Assembly: GCA_017429525.1 (NCBI GenBank) | Contig: JAFROT010000006.1 | Coordinates: forward strand, 1-39,316 | Direction of reading: 5' to 3' | Length of the DNA: 39,316 nt | Source of the DNA: Bacteroidaceae bacterium | GTDB taxonomy: Bacteria; Bacteroidota; Bacteroidia; Bacteroidales; Bacteroidaceae | Shown: piece by piece, positions 15,833 through 24,203 of the stretch | Position numbering within the stretch: the first letter of the stretch is position 1 | Layout of the letters: the number at the start of each line of letters is the position of its first letter | Notes under the pieces: model-generated | Seen by the model: the letters and a program-made list of their open reading frames with translations, nothing else | What the model was told of the DNA's origin: nothing | Database searches by the model: none | Translations under genes and position numbers: made by a program

Positions 15833-18403
15833 CTACGGACGGAAGTGGGCCAACGGCTTGAGGCGGTCGTCCTCGTCGTCCATCAGGAAGAAATGCGGAC
15901 GGCGAACGGTGCGACCGTTGATGACCTCGTGGCTATGCAGGCTCAGTAGCAGGCGCCCTTTCCAATCATAGAAGAGCATGCCGTGACCGTAGTTAGGAGG
16001 CGTCAGCGGTTTAGGCTCATGAACCCACGGACCGTCGAGCGTACCGCTCTGGCTGTAGGCCACGCCCATGGTATATTCCTTGCCGACCCAACTGGTCCAG
16101 ATCATGCCGAGGCGACCCGTCTGCGTGCGGAACAGCCAAGGACCATCGGTGACCACGTTAGGACCTGTTCCATCATCGTTGCGACTCCATGGCGAATCGC
16201 TGGCCCGGAACATCAGTTGCGACGAGCCGATAGACCCCGAGAGGTCGTCGGCGAGGCGAATCTTCTCAATGGTACCGTCGAGGTTCTGCAGCCATTCGTG
16301 GCAATAGACCATATAGGGATGCCCATCGGTATCAACCCAAAGGGTGCCATCGAGCGTAGGCTTGAAAGCAGGCAGGTAGACGGGGTCCTTCATCGGACGA
16401 TAGGGACCATCGGGCTTGTCGCTCACCAGCACGTGGCAGGCCCTGCGCGGAATGCGCCGTCCTGCAACGGAATCGATGGTAATGGCGTTGTTCGTGAAAG
16501 TGGCGAAATAATAGTACTTTCCGCGATAGTGATGCAGTTCGGCAGCCCAGATCTGCGGGTGCGGCCCCATCCACGAGGTTGAATCGATCTCGATGACGTT
16601 ACGTGGTCCGTTCCAGAAGCGGAGGTCCTTGCTGGTCCACATCAGCCCGCCCGTTCCCGTCATGTAATAGGTATGCGTGGCCGAGTCGGCAAGGATGCAG
16701 GGATCGCTGAGGATAATGCTGTCCGTGGGTACATTCTCGCGATACATCGGCAACCGGCGTCGAGAGGCTGTCGGCTGATTGTTTGGAGTAGCTTTTGACG
16801 TCGGTGTGACCGCCGGCTTGACGGGAGTGGTTGTCTGCGACGGAGGGATAATCGTCTGAGAGGGAGGGGTGACGGTTTGTGCCTGAGGAACGACCGTCGG
16901 CGTCGGGGTGACGGGCGGCAGATCACGCGTCAGGGGTACCTGAGGATCAACAGGCTTCACCTGTTCCAAGGAGGTTGAAGGAGTCAAGGGTTTGGCAGGA
17001 ATATCCGTGTTTGCCGATAGATTCACTAAGACCTGAGCCGACAGATTCGGCTGAACAGGCGTGCTTACGACCGTCTCTGGCAACGGCTCCGTACTTGTGT
17101 AGAAATCAATAATCCGACGGATAGCGCGTTGACAGACAGGACAGAACTCTTCGACCTCATTCACTTTCATCCGACATTCCTGAGCGGGACGATAGACGCC
17201 TTTCGACTGATAGCCAGCACCTTCGTAGACGCCGACTTTGGTCGTCAAGTCGCGCCCGTCGGGTTTAGTCGGCACGGCAGTGCCCGGAGCCAACATATCC
17301 TCCCACTTGCTGGCGAAGTTGCGCAGCGTCGTCAGATTAGGCTCCCACGGTTCCGTATCGGCTGGGTAGTGGGTCTCGGGGTCGTCGCCGTAGGCATACT
17401 CATCGCCCAGACCGCCGAAGGAGTGCCCGAACTCATGGACGATCACTTCGTAGCGCATACGCGGACATTTAGCGGCAGCCATATTGTAGCTGTTGTAGAT
17501 ACCGCCGCCGCCATACTCGCTCGTGTTGGCCAAGATGATGAAATGCTCGAACGGGATGCCCGTCATCACGTCATATAACCGCTTGATATGCAAGGTCGTC
17601 AGATAACGATTGCTGTAGAAGGTGTCGAAGCTGGAACTGAGTGCCGTATTCTTCCAGATGCCTAGATGCGGAATCGAGACGCCATTATCCTTGGACACGG
17701 GCATGACAGCGATGAAGTTGAAGCGGTCAATCATCGAACGGAAAGGCTCGTGCGCCTGCAGCGCCATAATGCTACTGTCGCAGACGGCAAGGAAATCCTT
17801 CATCTGATTCTCGGCAAACCCTTCGGCCACGAAGGCGACATTTATGCATTTCCGCGGGTCGCCGCCCTGACGGACATACTTCCAGCGTGTAGGTTTCTCA
17901 CCGCTGCGGTCGCGGATGAGGATGTCGCGTGGATCGATGCGATGACGCAGGCTGGATTGCACGCGTCTGTGCGTGTCGACAAGCTGGCAGACGACATCGA
18001 CAGGGCGCTTGGGCATAGGAATAAGGAAGGTGTTCTCGAAGGACTTCTCCGTATGACGGGCTTCCTCGGTCTCCTGCCACTCCTGAAAAAGGGTTGAGAA
18101 GGAATGGCGGTAGAGCGTATCGCCTGTGGTGGCGTCAAGAACCGTCAGTTGTCCGTTGCCCTCGAGCGGCAGACGATTGAGACGATGACGACGTCCGTAC
18201 CACCCCGCCGTCTTCGACAACTGGTCCAACGCTATATGCTGCGTCCGGTTTGTGCCTGAGAAGATATAGTCGATGCGGAGCGTAGAATCATTGAACACGC
18301 GATCGAATTCTACATCGCGCGCCGCGCCGCTCGCACACGCACCCGCCAAAGCAACAAAGAGAAGCGACCGACGGGCTACCGAGGAAAGGAGGTGAGGTAT
18401 CAT
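15833..18403 (-). CDS. M64 (IgA-type) metallopeptidase fused to a GH43-like domain
   Basis: An 856-aa exported protein. A signal peptide (about 1-28) is followed by a beta-rich M64 N-terminal domain (about 30-165) and an M64 peptidase domain (about 180-435). The zinc motif HExxHxxxGxxDE reads HEFGHSFGGLGDE from H323 to E335, with D334 the likely third ligand. A low-complexity Pro/Thr/Ser/Val linker (about 440-550) has repeated PPSQT units. The C-terminus (about 560-856) is a GH43-like propeller: D567 in LSDPCIL, D in TLDGTLWVD, and D753 in VVTDGPWLF where many GH43 enzymes have Glu. The two halves normally occur as separate proteins. The reading frame is unbroken through the linker. A cut or O-glycosylated linker is possible but not shown. 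Confidence 0.88.
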   Translation of the reverse strand: MIPHLLSSVARRSLLFVALAGACASGAARDVEFDRVFNDSTLRIDYIFSGTNRTQHIALDQLSKTAGWYGRRHRLNRLPLEGNGQLTVLDATTGDTLYRHSFSTLFQEWQETEEARHTEKSFENTFLIPMPKRPVDVVCQLVDTHRRVQSSLRHRIDPRDILIRDRSGEKPTRWKYVRQGGDPRKCINVAFVAEGFAENQMKDFLAVCDSSIMALQAHEPFRSMIDRFNFIAVMPVSKDNGVSIPHLGIWKNTALSSSFDTFYSNRYLTTLHIKRLYDVMTGIPFEHFIILANTSEYGGGGIYNSYNMAAAKCPRMRYEVIVHEFGHSFGGLGDEYAYGDDPETHYPADTEPWEPNLTTLRNFASKWEDMLAPGTAVPTKPDGRDLTTKVGVYEGAGYQSKGVYRPAQECRMKVNEVEEFCPVCQRAIRRIIDFYTSTEPLPETVVSTPVQPNLSAQVLVNLSANTDIPAKPLTPSTSLEQVKPVDPQVPLTRDLPPVTPTPTVVPQAQTVTPPSQTIIPPSQTTTPVKPAVTPTSKATPNNQPTASRRRLPMYRENVPTDSIILSDPCILADSATHTYYMTGTGGLMWTSKDLRFWNGPRNVIEIDSTSWMGPHPQIWAAELHHYRGKYYYFATFTNNAITIDSVAGRRIPRRACHVLVSDKPDGPYRPMKDPVYLPAFKPTLDGTLWVDTDGHPYMVYCHEWLQNLDGTIEKIRLADDLSGSIGSSQLMFRASDSPWSRNDDGTGPNVVTDGPWLFRTQTGRLGMIWTSWVGKEYTMGVAYSQSGTLDGPWVHEPKPLTPPNYGHGMLFYDWKGRLLLSLHSHEVINGRTVRRPHFFLMDDEDDRLKPLAHFRP

Positions 18404-18507
18404 AACGAGGAAAGTAATGAGTTATCAAGGCTATGCTGAGCTTACTGACAGAAGCAGCTGCGGCCAGCACGAGAGTTGAGCTTACATGGACTATGCACGA
18501 GCGGTTT

Positions 18508-18948
18508 TCACTTGACGGTGACCTGCCCGCGCACCGACACTTCGTCGAAGAGCGTGCTGCCGATGTAGACGCTGAAGGATGCACGCATGACCACGGGGTA
18601 AGTGCCTGGCAGGCAGTTGCGAGGCAGCAGGAATTTCACGCGCGGGTCGCGCTTGCCATAGCCGTCGTAGTTGTCCTCAACCCTCAGGATAGTGTCCTTG
18701 GCTGCTCCGTTCTCGTCGAAGCAGATGGATTGGATGGTCCAGGTGTAGGTTGTGCTGGCGATGCCATTTCCTTTGGCCTGATGCGTGCAGATGAGTTCCA
18801 AGCTATCACCCGGGATGGCAGGCGAGGGATTAGACGTAATCGCGCCGAATTGCGGACGGATGTACTCGCTCTTCTCATCATCGCATGCAATGAAAGCAAG
18901 AATCGAGCAAAGCGAGCATAGCATAAAAGAAATCAGTTTCTTATTCAT
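18508..18948 (-). CDS. Small lipoprotein, Ig-like fold likely
   Basis: A 146-aa protein with an SPII signal (lipobox FIAC, Cys22, then DDEK). The mature part is beta-strand-rich, with an N-terminal motif IRPQFGAITSNPSPAIPGDSLELIC that looks like an Ig/PKD-type beta sandwich; no family is recognised with confidence. The ATG overlaps the maf stop codon (ATGA), implying coupled translation. The M64-GH43 gene follows after 104 bp, so it may be the surface partner of that enzyme. Confidence 0.75.
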   Translation of the reverse strand: MNKKLISFMLCSLCSILAFIACDDEKSEYIRPQFGAITSNPSPAIPGDSLELICTHQAKGNGIASTTYTWTIQSICFDENGAAKDTILRVEDNYDGYGKRDPRVKFLLPRNCLPGTYPVVMRASFSVYIGSTLFDEVSVRGQVTVK

Positions 18949-19532
18949 CTTATATTAAAGTTTTGTTTTAATGCTTGATAGAGTCGTTGAACGGGCAGGC
19001 CGACGACGTTGAAGAACGAACCTTCGATGCGTTCGACGCCTACATACCCAATCCATTCCTGCACGCCATAGGCTCCCGCCTTGTCAAGGGGATGGTAGTG
19101 ACGGATGTAGTAGTCGATCTCGTCGTCGGTGAGCTGACAGAAGGTGACATCCGACCGGCAGGAGAAAGCCACTTGCTTGGACGTCGTCGTCAAGCACACA
19201 CCCGTGAATACTTGATGCGTTTGACCCGAGAGTTCATGGAGCATCCTCCGTGCGTCGGCTTCGTCAGCCGGCTTCTCCAGCACTTCGCCATCGAGCCAGA
19301 CAATCGTGTCGGCCGTGATCAGCAGTTCGTCGTCGGCAAGACTATCGACATAGGCATTGGCCTTCTCCTTGCTGATGAACAGAGGGATGTCGCCCCCTTC
19401 CAAGTCATCGGGGTAACTCTCGTCGATGCCCGGCAGCACGCGCACTTCGAAATCCATGCCAAGGCCGGCCAACAATTCACGCCTGCGCGGCGAATTACTC
19501 GCAAGTATCAGTTTATATGGACTTTGTGCCAT
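18945..19532 (-). CDS. maf: Maf family nucleoside-triphosphate pyrophosphatase
   Basis: Hydrolyses non-canonical or dTTP/UTP-type nucleotides to monophosphates (house-cleaning role). The protein has 195 aa with the Maf signatures LASNSPRRRELL near 9-20, ITADTIVWLDGEVLEKP near 71-87, and DKAGAYGVQEW near 148. The start at 19532 is chosen; ten more in-frame codons upstream reach into a 7-bp repeat array and are unlikely to be translated. It overlaps the lipoprotein gene by ATGA. The order DUF2520, kdsC, maf is common in Bacteroidetes. Confidence 0.93.
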   Translation of the reverse strand: MAQSPYKLILASNSPRRRELLAGLGMDFEVRVLPGIDESYPDDLEGGDIPLFISKEKANAYVDSLADDELLITADTIVWLDGEVLEKPADEADARRMLHELSGQTHQVFTGVCLTTTSKQVAFSCRSDVTFCQLTDDEIDYYIRHYHPLDKAGAYGVQEWIGYVGVERIEGSFFNVVGLPVQRLYQALKQNFNIR

Positions 19533-19556
19533 TATCTTATTCGTCATTAAGCGATT

Positions 19557-19626
19557 CGACATTCGTCATTCGTCACTCGTCATTCGTCACTCATCATTCG
19601 TCACTCGTCATTCGTCACTCGTCATT
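19557..19626. repeat. 7-bp tandem repeat array (CGTCAYT)n
   Basis: Ten consecutive heptamers, mostly alternating CGTCATT and CGTCACT, with one CATCATT and one CGACATT at the edge. It fills most of the 98-bp gap between kdsC and maf inside the operon. Read in the gene direction the unit is ARTGACG. Confidence 0.92.
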
Positions 19627-19630
19627 ATCC

Positions 19631-20149
19631 CTACCACCCGAACGCCTTCTTGTCGGCCATCCACAAGCCCTGCGCTTTCAGCACTTGTTCGACGACATCA
19701 CGGCAACAACCATAGCCACCTTTCAGATGGCTGACATACACGGAGATGGCCTTGATCTCAGGCGCTGCATCGGCAGGGCAGACGGGACAACCTACGCGCG
19801 TCATGATCTCATAGTCGGGAATATCATCGCCCATATAGATGACCTCGTCGTCGCCGAATCCGTACTTGGCTTTCAGCTGTTCGTAGGTCTCAATCTTCAC
19901 CGAGCAGGCCAGGAAGACGTCCTCGATGCCCAGCATCTCATAGCGACGACGAATGGCCTCGGGGCGGGCACCCGTGATGATGGCGACGTGCAACCCGCTC
20001 ATCTGCGCCAAGCGAAGGGCATAGCCGTCCTTGATGTTAACCGTGCGCATCGGTTCGCCATCAGATCCCTGCGAGACCGTCTCTGCGCTCAGCACACCGT
20101 CGACGTCAAACAACAGCGCCCGTATCTTCTTCAAATCGTAATTGATCAT
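19631..20149 (-). CDS. kdsC: KDO-8-phosphate phosphatase, HAD family
   Basis: Dephosphorylates 3-deoxy-D-manno-octulosonate 8-phosphate in lipopolysaccharide core synthesis. A 172-aa C0-type HAD protein: LLFDVDGVLS near 11-20 carries the DxD nucleophile pair, IITGAR is motif II, the conserved Lys is in the VKIETYEQLKAKYG helix, and YMGDDIPDYEIM is the motif III/IV acidic loop. The start at 20149 matches the usual N-terminus (INYDLK); an ATG at 20176 would add nine residues. The upstream DUF2520 gene ends at 20184. Confidence 0.9.
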   Translation of the reverse strand: MINYDLKKIRALLFDVDGVLSAETVSQGSDGEPMRTVNIKDGYALRLAQMSGLHVAIITGARPEAIRRRYEMLGIEDVFLACSVKIETYEQLKAKYGFGDDEVIYMGDDIPDYEIMTRVGCPVCPADAAPEIKAISVYVSHLKGGYGCCRDVVEQVLKAQGLWMADKKAFGW

Positions 20150-20183
20150 ATCTTTAGAATCATTAAGCTCAACCATTTAAGCG

Positions 20184-20975
20184 CTAAACTCTGGACGAAT
20201 ATCTCATGATGCTTTCAGAGAGCAGCGCATAAATACGCTGCAGTTCGGGCTTATCGGCAAGCATCGCCTTCTGCATGCCCATGACGTTCTCGTCGCGGCG
20301 CACGGCAGGCCCTGTCTGCGCTGCAGCAGGCGGCAACTGATGCAGCTTGGCCACCGTCTCGTCCAGTAGCGGCAGCATGACCGAGAAATCTAAGCCGCTC
20401 TCAGCCAACAGCTCATCAGACAACGTGCAGCAATGATTGACGAAATTGCAGGCAAAGACCGCGGCCAGATGCAAGCGTCGACGCATGGCTGAAGTGGAGC
20501 GATGAACCAACCGCTCATCACCCGTCAACGCCGAAGCCAGCGACAGCAGCACATCCACATCCGTGTCCGAGGCTGCCTCTACGAAGAAATGAACCTGCGA
20601 GAAATCGACGGCGCGCTCTTTCGAGAATGTCTGCATCGGATAAAAGACGCCGCCACGCTCATGACCGGCCTCGGCAAACACCGACAACGGCATCGAACCA
20701 GCCGTATGCACCATCAACGCCTTCTCACGGCCATCGTGCAACTGGCTGATGACATCGCTGAGCGCAGCATCCTTCACGGCAATCACGTAGAGGTCGGCCT
20801 CGCGGGTCAGCGCATCAAGCGTAGCCCAACGGGCCGCACAGCCGATCGTGCCGGCCAGGGCCTCGGCCGAAGTACGGCTCTTGCTCCAGACCTCCACCAC
20901 TTCCGCTCCGCTCTGCTGCAGCGCGGGCGCCAGGTTAGTCGCCACGCGACCTGCTCCTACGAGTGCTATCTTCAT
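20184..20975 (-). CDS. Rossmann-like and DUF2520 domain protein
   Basis: A 263-aa protein with an N-terminal NAD(P)-binding fold (MKIALVGAGRVATNLAPAL, GxGxxAxxL) and a C-terminal DUF2520 helical domain (about 125-250, containing HLAAVFACNFVNH). It resembles ketopantoate- or pyrroline-carboxylate-reductase-like enzymes, but the substrate is unknown. The start at 20975 puts the nucleotide-binding strand at the very N-terminus, as usual. It lies 34 bp after the nitroreductase gene and just before kdsC. Confidence 0.88.
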   Translation of the reverse strand: MKIALVGAGRVATNLAPALQQSGAEVVEVWSKSRTSAEALAGTIGCAARWATLDALTREADLYVIAVKDAALSDVISQLHDGREKALMVHTAGSMPLSVFAEAGHERGGVFYPMQTFSKERAVDFSQVHFFVEAASDTDVDVLLSLASALTGDERLVHRSTSAMRRRLHLAAVFACNFVNHCCTLSDELLAESGLDFSVMLPLLDETVAKLHQLPPAAAQTGPAVRRDENVMGMQKAMLADKPELQRIYALLSESIMRYSSRV

Positions 20976-21009
20976 TCGTCTACTGAGTTTATGGCCCAAC
21001 TTATATTCC

Positions 21010-21537
21010 TCAGAACCGGTCTACGTGAACCTTATCCCACAACAGGCGGTCTTCGTTGAAAGGCTTACGCTCCATGCCCTTGTGACCGACGGCCACAATC
21101 GAGACTACGCGCAACGGCTCAGGAATGTTGAGCAAGAAGCGGACGATGTTGTCTGCTGGCTCGCCCTCTGCCGTGTAGCGCTCGCGAACCTGAATCCAGC
21201 AAGCGCCGAGCCCGAGGTCCTCAGCCTGATAGAGCAGCACCGTCGACGCCACGCTGGCATCCTCGATCCAGACATCGCTCTCGCTCGGGTCGCCAACGAC
21301 CACAATGGCCATCGCTGCGCCCGAGAGGAAATCGGCACCCTGGGCCTTGCACATCGACAGCTTCTCCAGCATCTCACGGTCATCGACCACGACGAAATGC
21401 CAGGCATGCTTGCCCTTACTCGAAGGTGACATCAGCGCGCTCTTGAGCAGTTGAGCAACATCCTCGCTCGACAGGCGCTCGTCGGTAAACTTGCGCATTG
21501 AGCGGCGTAAACGCATTAATTCTGCGAAACTTTCCAT
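21010..21537 (-). CDS. Nitroreductase family FMN protein
   Basis: A 175-aa FMN-dependent oxidoreductase. The N-terminal pattern RLRRSMRKFTDERLSSEDVAQLLKSALMSPSSKGKHAW includes the phosphate-binding Arg-Ser-x-Arg motif, and the C-terminal GLGACWIQVRER is the usual second FMN-contact region. The physiological substrate is unknown. First gene of the long minus-strand run, with a clear promoter 35 bp upstream. Confidence 0.9.
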   Translation of the reverse strand: MESFAELMRLRRSMRKFTDERLSSEDVAQLLKSALMSPSSKGKHAWHFVVVDDREMLEKLSMCKAQGADFLSGAAMAIVVVGDPSESDVWIEDASVASTVLLYQAEDLGLGACWIQVRERYTAEGEPADNIVRFLLNIPEPLRVVSIVAVGHKGMERKPFNEDRLLWDKVHVDRF

Positions 21538-21571
21538 ATTCGTTTTTATCTTGTTCTGCTATTATTGGCTG

Positions 21572-21579
21572 CAAAGGTA
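21572..21579 (-). promoter_or_regulatory. -7 box for the nitroreductase-kdsC-maf run
   Basis: On the minus strand the sequence reads TACCTTTGCAGCC, 35 bp before the nitroreductase start codon. No clear -33 TTTG is visible. This is the only obvious promoter seen for the run down to 14881, although internal promoters cannot be excluded. Confidence 0.7.
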
Positions 21580-21654
21580 AACAAAAATTCCCTATCTCAT
21601 CGTCACATCTTTCATTTTAATTCATTTTAGCTGCTTTTTGCCCCGTCAATTGAA

Positions 21655-21689
21655 CATTTTTCACTTTTCACTTTTTACTTTTCGCTTTA
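21655..21689. repeat. 7-bp repeats (CACTTTT) upstream of the helicase gene
   Basis: Five heptamers: CATTTTT, CACTTTT, CACTTTT, TACTTTT, CGCTTTA. They end 5 bases before the -7 box at 21695, so they occupy the -33 region. Confidence 0.75.
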
Positions 21690-21694
21690 TTTCC

Positions 21695-21702
21695 TACCTT
21701 TG
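21695..21702 (+). promoter_or_regulatory. -7 box of a near-leaderless promoter
   Basis: TACCTTTG ends 5 bases before the ATG at 21708. Bacteroidetes transcripts usually begin a few bases after this box, so the mRNA should start at or next to the start codon. Confidence 0.65.
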
Positions 21703-21707
21703 CAGGC

Positions 21708-24047
21708 ATGGAACCGAACAATCAGGAACTCGAATTAGCGCGCAACTACGCCCTCTATACCCATCGCAATATCTTCCTCACAGGCAAAGCCGGAACGGGC
21801 AAGACGACCTTCCTGCGGCGCCTGCAAGAAGAGACTCGCAAGCGCATGATCGTCGTCGCCCCGACGGGAGTTGCTGCGATTAATGCCGGAGGCGTGACCA
21901 TCCATTCATTCTTCCAGCTCGCTCCAGGGCTCTTTCTGCCTGGGCAGATGATTGCAGGGCGCGACCCCAAGAGCCGTTTTTCCTTTTCCAAGCAGAAGAT
22001 CAACATCCTTCGCTCACTCTCGCTGCTCGTCATCGACGAGATCTCCATGGTGAGGGCCGACCTTCTCGATGCCATCGACGATGTCCTGCGGCGCTATCAG
22101 GATCGTTCCAAGCCCTTCGGAGGGGTGCAACTGCTGCTCATCGGCGACCTTCAGCAACTCGCACCCGTGGCCACCGAAAGCGAATGGCCGCTCCTGAGCA
22201 AGTTCTATTCGACTCCTTATTTCTTCTCTTCACGAGCGCTGCAGCAGACAGATTTCATCTGCATTGAGCTGCATCACGTCTATCGACAGCAAGACGACCG
22301 GTTCGTCAGCATCCTCAATGCCGTGCGCGACAACCGACTGACACCCGCGGTCATGCAGTCGCTCAATGCACGCTACAGCCCGCGGTTCCGTCCGCCACAG
22401 GGCGAGGACTGGATCACGCTCACGACCCACAATCATCAGGCCTCACAACTCAACGCCCGCCGCATGGCCGAGCTGACGACGCCACCTCAGACCTTCACGG
22501 CCAAGGTCACGGGCGAATTTCCCGAGGCCTCCTACCCTACCGACTTAGAGCTGATATTGAAGATTGGCGCGCAAGTGATGTTCTGCAAGAACGATCCCTC
22601 GCCCGAGAAAGCCTTCTACAACGGCCGCATAGGGCGCGTCGAAGCCATCAATGGCGACCGCGTCACGGTGCTCTGCCGGCGCAATCCCTCACCGGCGACT
22701 TCTGCAGCCACCAGCCAGTCGGCTCTCGGCAATAGCCAAGCGCCTGCCTATGACCGCATTGAAGTCCGCCCACTCTCGTGGGACAATACACGCTACGTCA
22801 CCGACTCGTCAGCAGGGACCATTCACGAGGAGGTCGTCGGGTCATTCACGCAGATTCCCCTGCGGACAGCCTGGGCCATCACCATCCACAAGAGCCAAGG
22901 CCTCACGTTCGACCACGCCATCATCAATGCCGGACGTGCTTTCTCCCACGGACAGGTCTACGTGGCGCTCTCACGCTGCCGCACGCTCGAGGGGCTCGTA
23001 CTCGCCACGCCTATCACAGCCGACATCATCACGACCGACCCCGACGTCATCCAGTTCAATGCCTACGCTGCCGACCACAAGCCTACGCTCGAGACCTTCC
23101 TGCGCGACCGTCGCTCGTTCATCGAGGATATCCTATGCGACATCTTCGATTTCAAAGCCATCTCCATGCGTATGCGCTACGTCGCACGCTTGGCCACCGA
23201 ACACTTCTCGGCCATTTTCCCGAGCTTCGCCCGTGCAGCCATAGCGACCGCCACCGAAGTGGACAACCAGCTGACCTCCGTCGGGCTCAAGTTCCAGCAG
23301 CAGATACACCAGCTCATCCCGCTCGCCGACTCTTTCAATGCCAATACAGCCTTGCGCGAACGCATACGCAAAGGCATGAGTTACTACGCCTCCGCTACGG
23401 CCCGCACCCTCGGTGATTTCTTTGAGCAAACGCTCCCCGAGATTGACAACAAGCGTGTGCGCGAGCAGTTCATGAATGAATACAACCTCCTCCGCACCGA
23501 TTTTGACGAGAAGATGGCCATCTTCATCGCCTGCATGAACGACTTCTCACTCACCGCCTACTGGGACGCCAAAGCACGCGCCTCAATGACCGAAGACACC
23601 ACCCCCAAGAAACGTTCACCCCGCAAACGTAAGGCCTCCCCCACAACCTCGATTGCCCACCCCTCCCCAACAACCGCCTCTGCTCAATCCTCCCCAACCG
23701 TCGAGTGCGCCGCTGTATCACAGCGGTGTCCCTCCACGCCCCCGCCCGCGCCAGCCCATTCCGCCCCATCGCCTTCCGCCTCCTCTCGGCGCACGAAGAA
23801 AGCCGAGATCAGCTTCGATGCCATCCACAATCCTACCCTCTACCATCACCTTCTCGAATGGCGGGCAGCCGTCGCCAAGGCCCGCCACCTCCCTCAGCCC
23901 TATATATTGGGAGTGCGTGCCATCATCGGCATCGCCAATCTGCTCCCGCAGACGCCTGAGGACCTCCTCGCCATCCCCGGCATTGGCAAGAAGACGCTCG
24001 CCGACCACGGTGCAGACCTTCTCGAGCTCGTCCGTCAGTACTCTTAA
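21708..24047 (+). CDS. Pif1-like DNA helicase with C-terminal HRDC domain
   Basis: A 779-aa SF1B helicase. Walker A is GKAGTGKTT with K32, motif Ia is APTGVAAINAGG, Walker B is LLVIDEISM, motif III is LLIGDLQQL, motif IV/V contains TIHKSQGLTFD, and motif VI is YVALSRCR. A conserved helical extension follows (about 460-620). A basic low-complexity linker rich in Pro, Ser, Thr and Ala (about 625-700) then leads to an HRDC-type nucleic-acid-binding domain (about 700-775, ending in LLAIPGIGKKTLADHG). The linker contains a palindromic repeat shared with the next gene (CAAVSQR). The start at 21708 lies right after the promoter box. Probable role: unwinding during replication or repair. Confidence 0.92.
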   Translation: MEPNNQELELARNYALYTHRNIFLTGKAGTGKTTFLRRLQEETRKRMIVVAPTGVAAINAGGVTIHSFFQLAPGLFLPGQMIAGRDPKSRFSFSKQKINILRSLSLLVIDEISMVRADLLDAIDDVLRRYQDRSKPFGGVQLLLIGDLQQLAPVATESEWPLLSKFYSTPYFFSSRALQQTDFICIELHHVYRQQDDRFVSILNAVRDNRLTPAVMQSLNARYSPRFRPPQGEDWITLTTHNHQASQLNARRMAELTTPPQTFTAKVTGEFPEASYPTDLELILKIGAQVMFCKNDPSPEKAFYNGRIGRVEAINGDRVTVLCRRNPSPATSAATSQSALGNSQAPAYDRIEVRPLSWDNTRYVTDSSAGTIHEEVVGSFTQIPLRTAWAITIHKSQGLTFDHAIINAGRAFSHGQVYVALSRCRTLEGLVLATPITADIITTDPDVIQFNAYAADHKPTLETFLRDRRSFIEDILCDIFDFKAISMRMRYVARLATEHFSAIFPSFARAAIATATEVDNQLTSVGLKFQQQIHQLIPLADSFNANTALRERIRKGMSYYASATARTLGDFFEQTLPEIDNKRVREQFMNEYNLLRTDFDEKMAIFIACMNDFSLTAYWDAKARASMTEDTTPKKRSPRKRKASPTTSIAHPSPTTASAQSSPTVECAAVSQRCPSTPPPAPAHSAPSPSASSRRTKKAEISFDAIHNPTLYHHLLEWRAAVAKARHLPQPYILGVRAIIGIANLLPQTPEDLLAIPGIGKKTLADHGADLLELVRQYS
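23698..23726. repeat. 29-bp palindromic repeat, copy 1 (inside helicase linker)
   Basis: Contains GCCGCTG-tatc-ACAGCGG, a hairpin of about 7 bp. It matches 27 of 29 bases with 24961-24989 and is read in the same frame there, giving CAAVSQR here and CAAASQR in copy 2. Confidence 0.8.
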
Positions 24048-24144
24048 GACTTTTTCTACCTCTATCTTAACGCTGTTCACTTTTGCCACGACTCGGCATT
24101 TCAGGCAAGCTTGATGCCTCTCGCTGCTCCAAAAGTTCACCTTG

Positions 24145-24186
24145 CACCTCTCTTTTTTCACGTTTCACTTCTCACTTCCCACTTTT
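24145..24186. repeat. 7-bp repeats (CACTTYT) upstream of the nucleotidyltransferase gene
   Basis: Six heptamers: CACCTCT, CTTTTTT, CACGTTT, CACTTCT, CACTTCC, CACTTTT. They end 5 bases before the -7 box at 24192, the same arrangement as in front of the helicase gene. Confidence 0.72.
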
Positions 24187-24191
24187 TTCAC

Positions 24192-24199
24192 TACCTTTG
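24192..24199 (+). promoter_or_regulatory. -7 box of a near-leaderless promoter
   Basis: TACCTTTG ends 4 bases before the ATG at 24204, so the transcript is expected to start at the initiation codon. Confidence 0.65.
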
Positions 24200-24203
24200 C
24201 GCC

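Noticed and set aside
18437-18485. Direct repeat TGAGCTTAC 40 bp apart before the M64-GH43 gene
   Set aside because: Only 9 bases, two copies, and no promoter box at a useful distance; may be chance.
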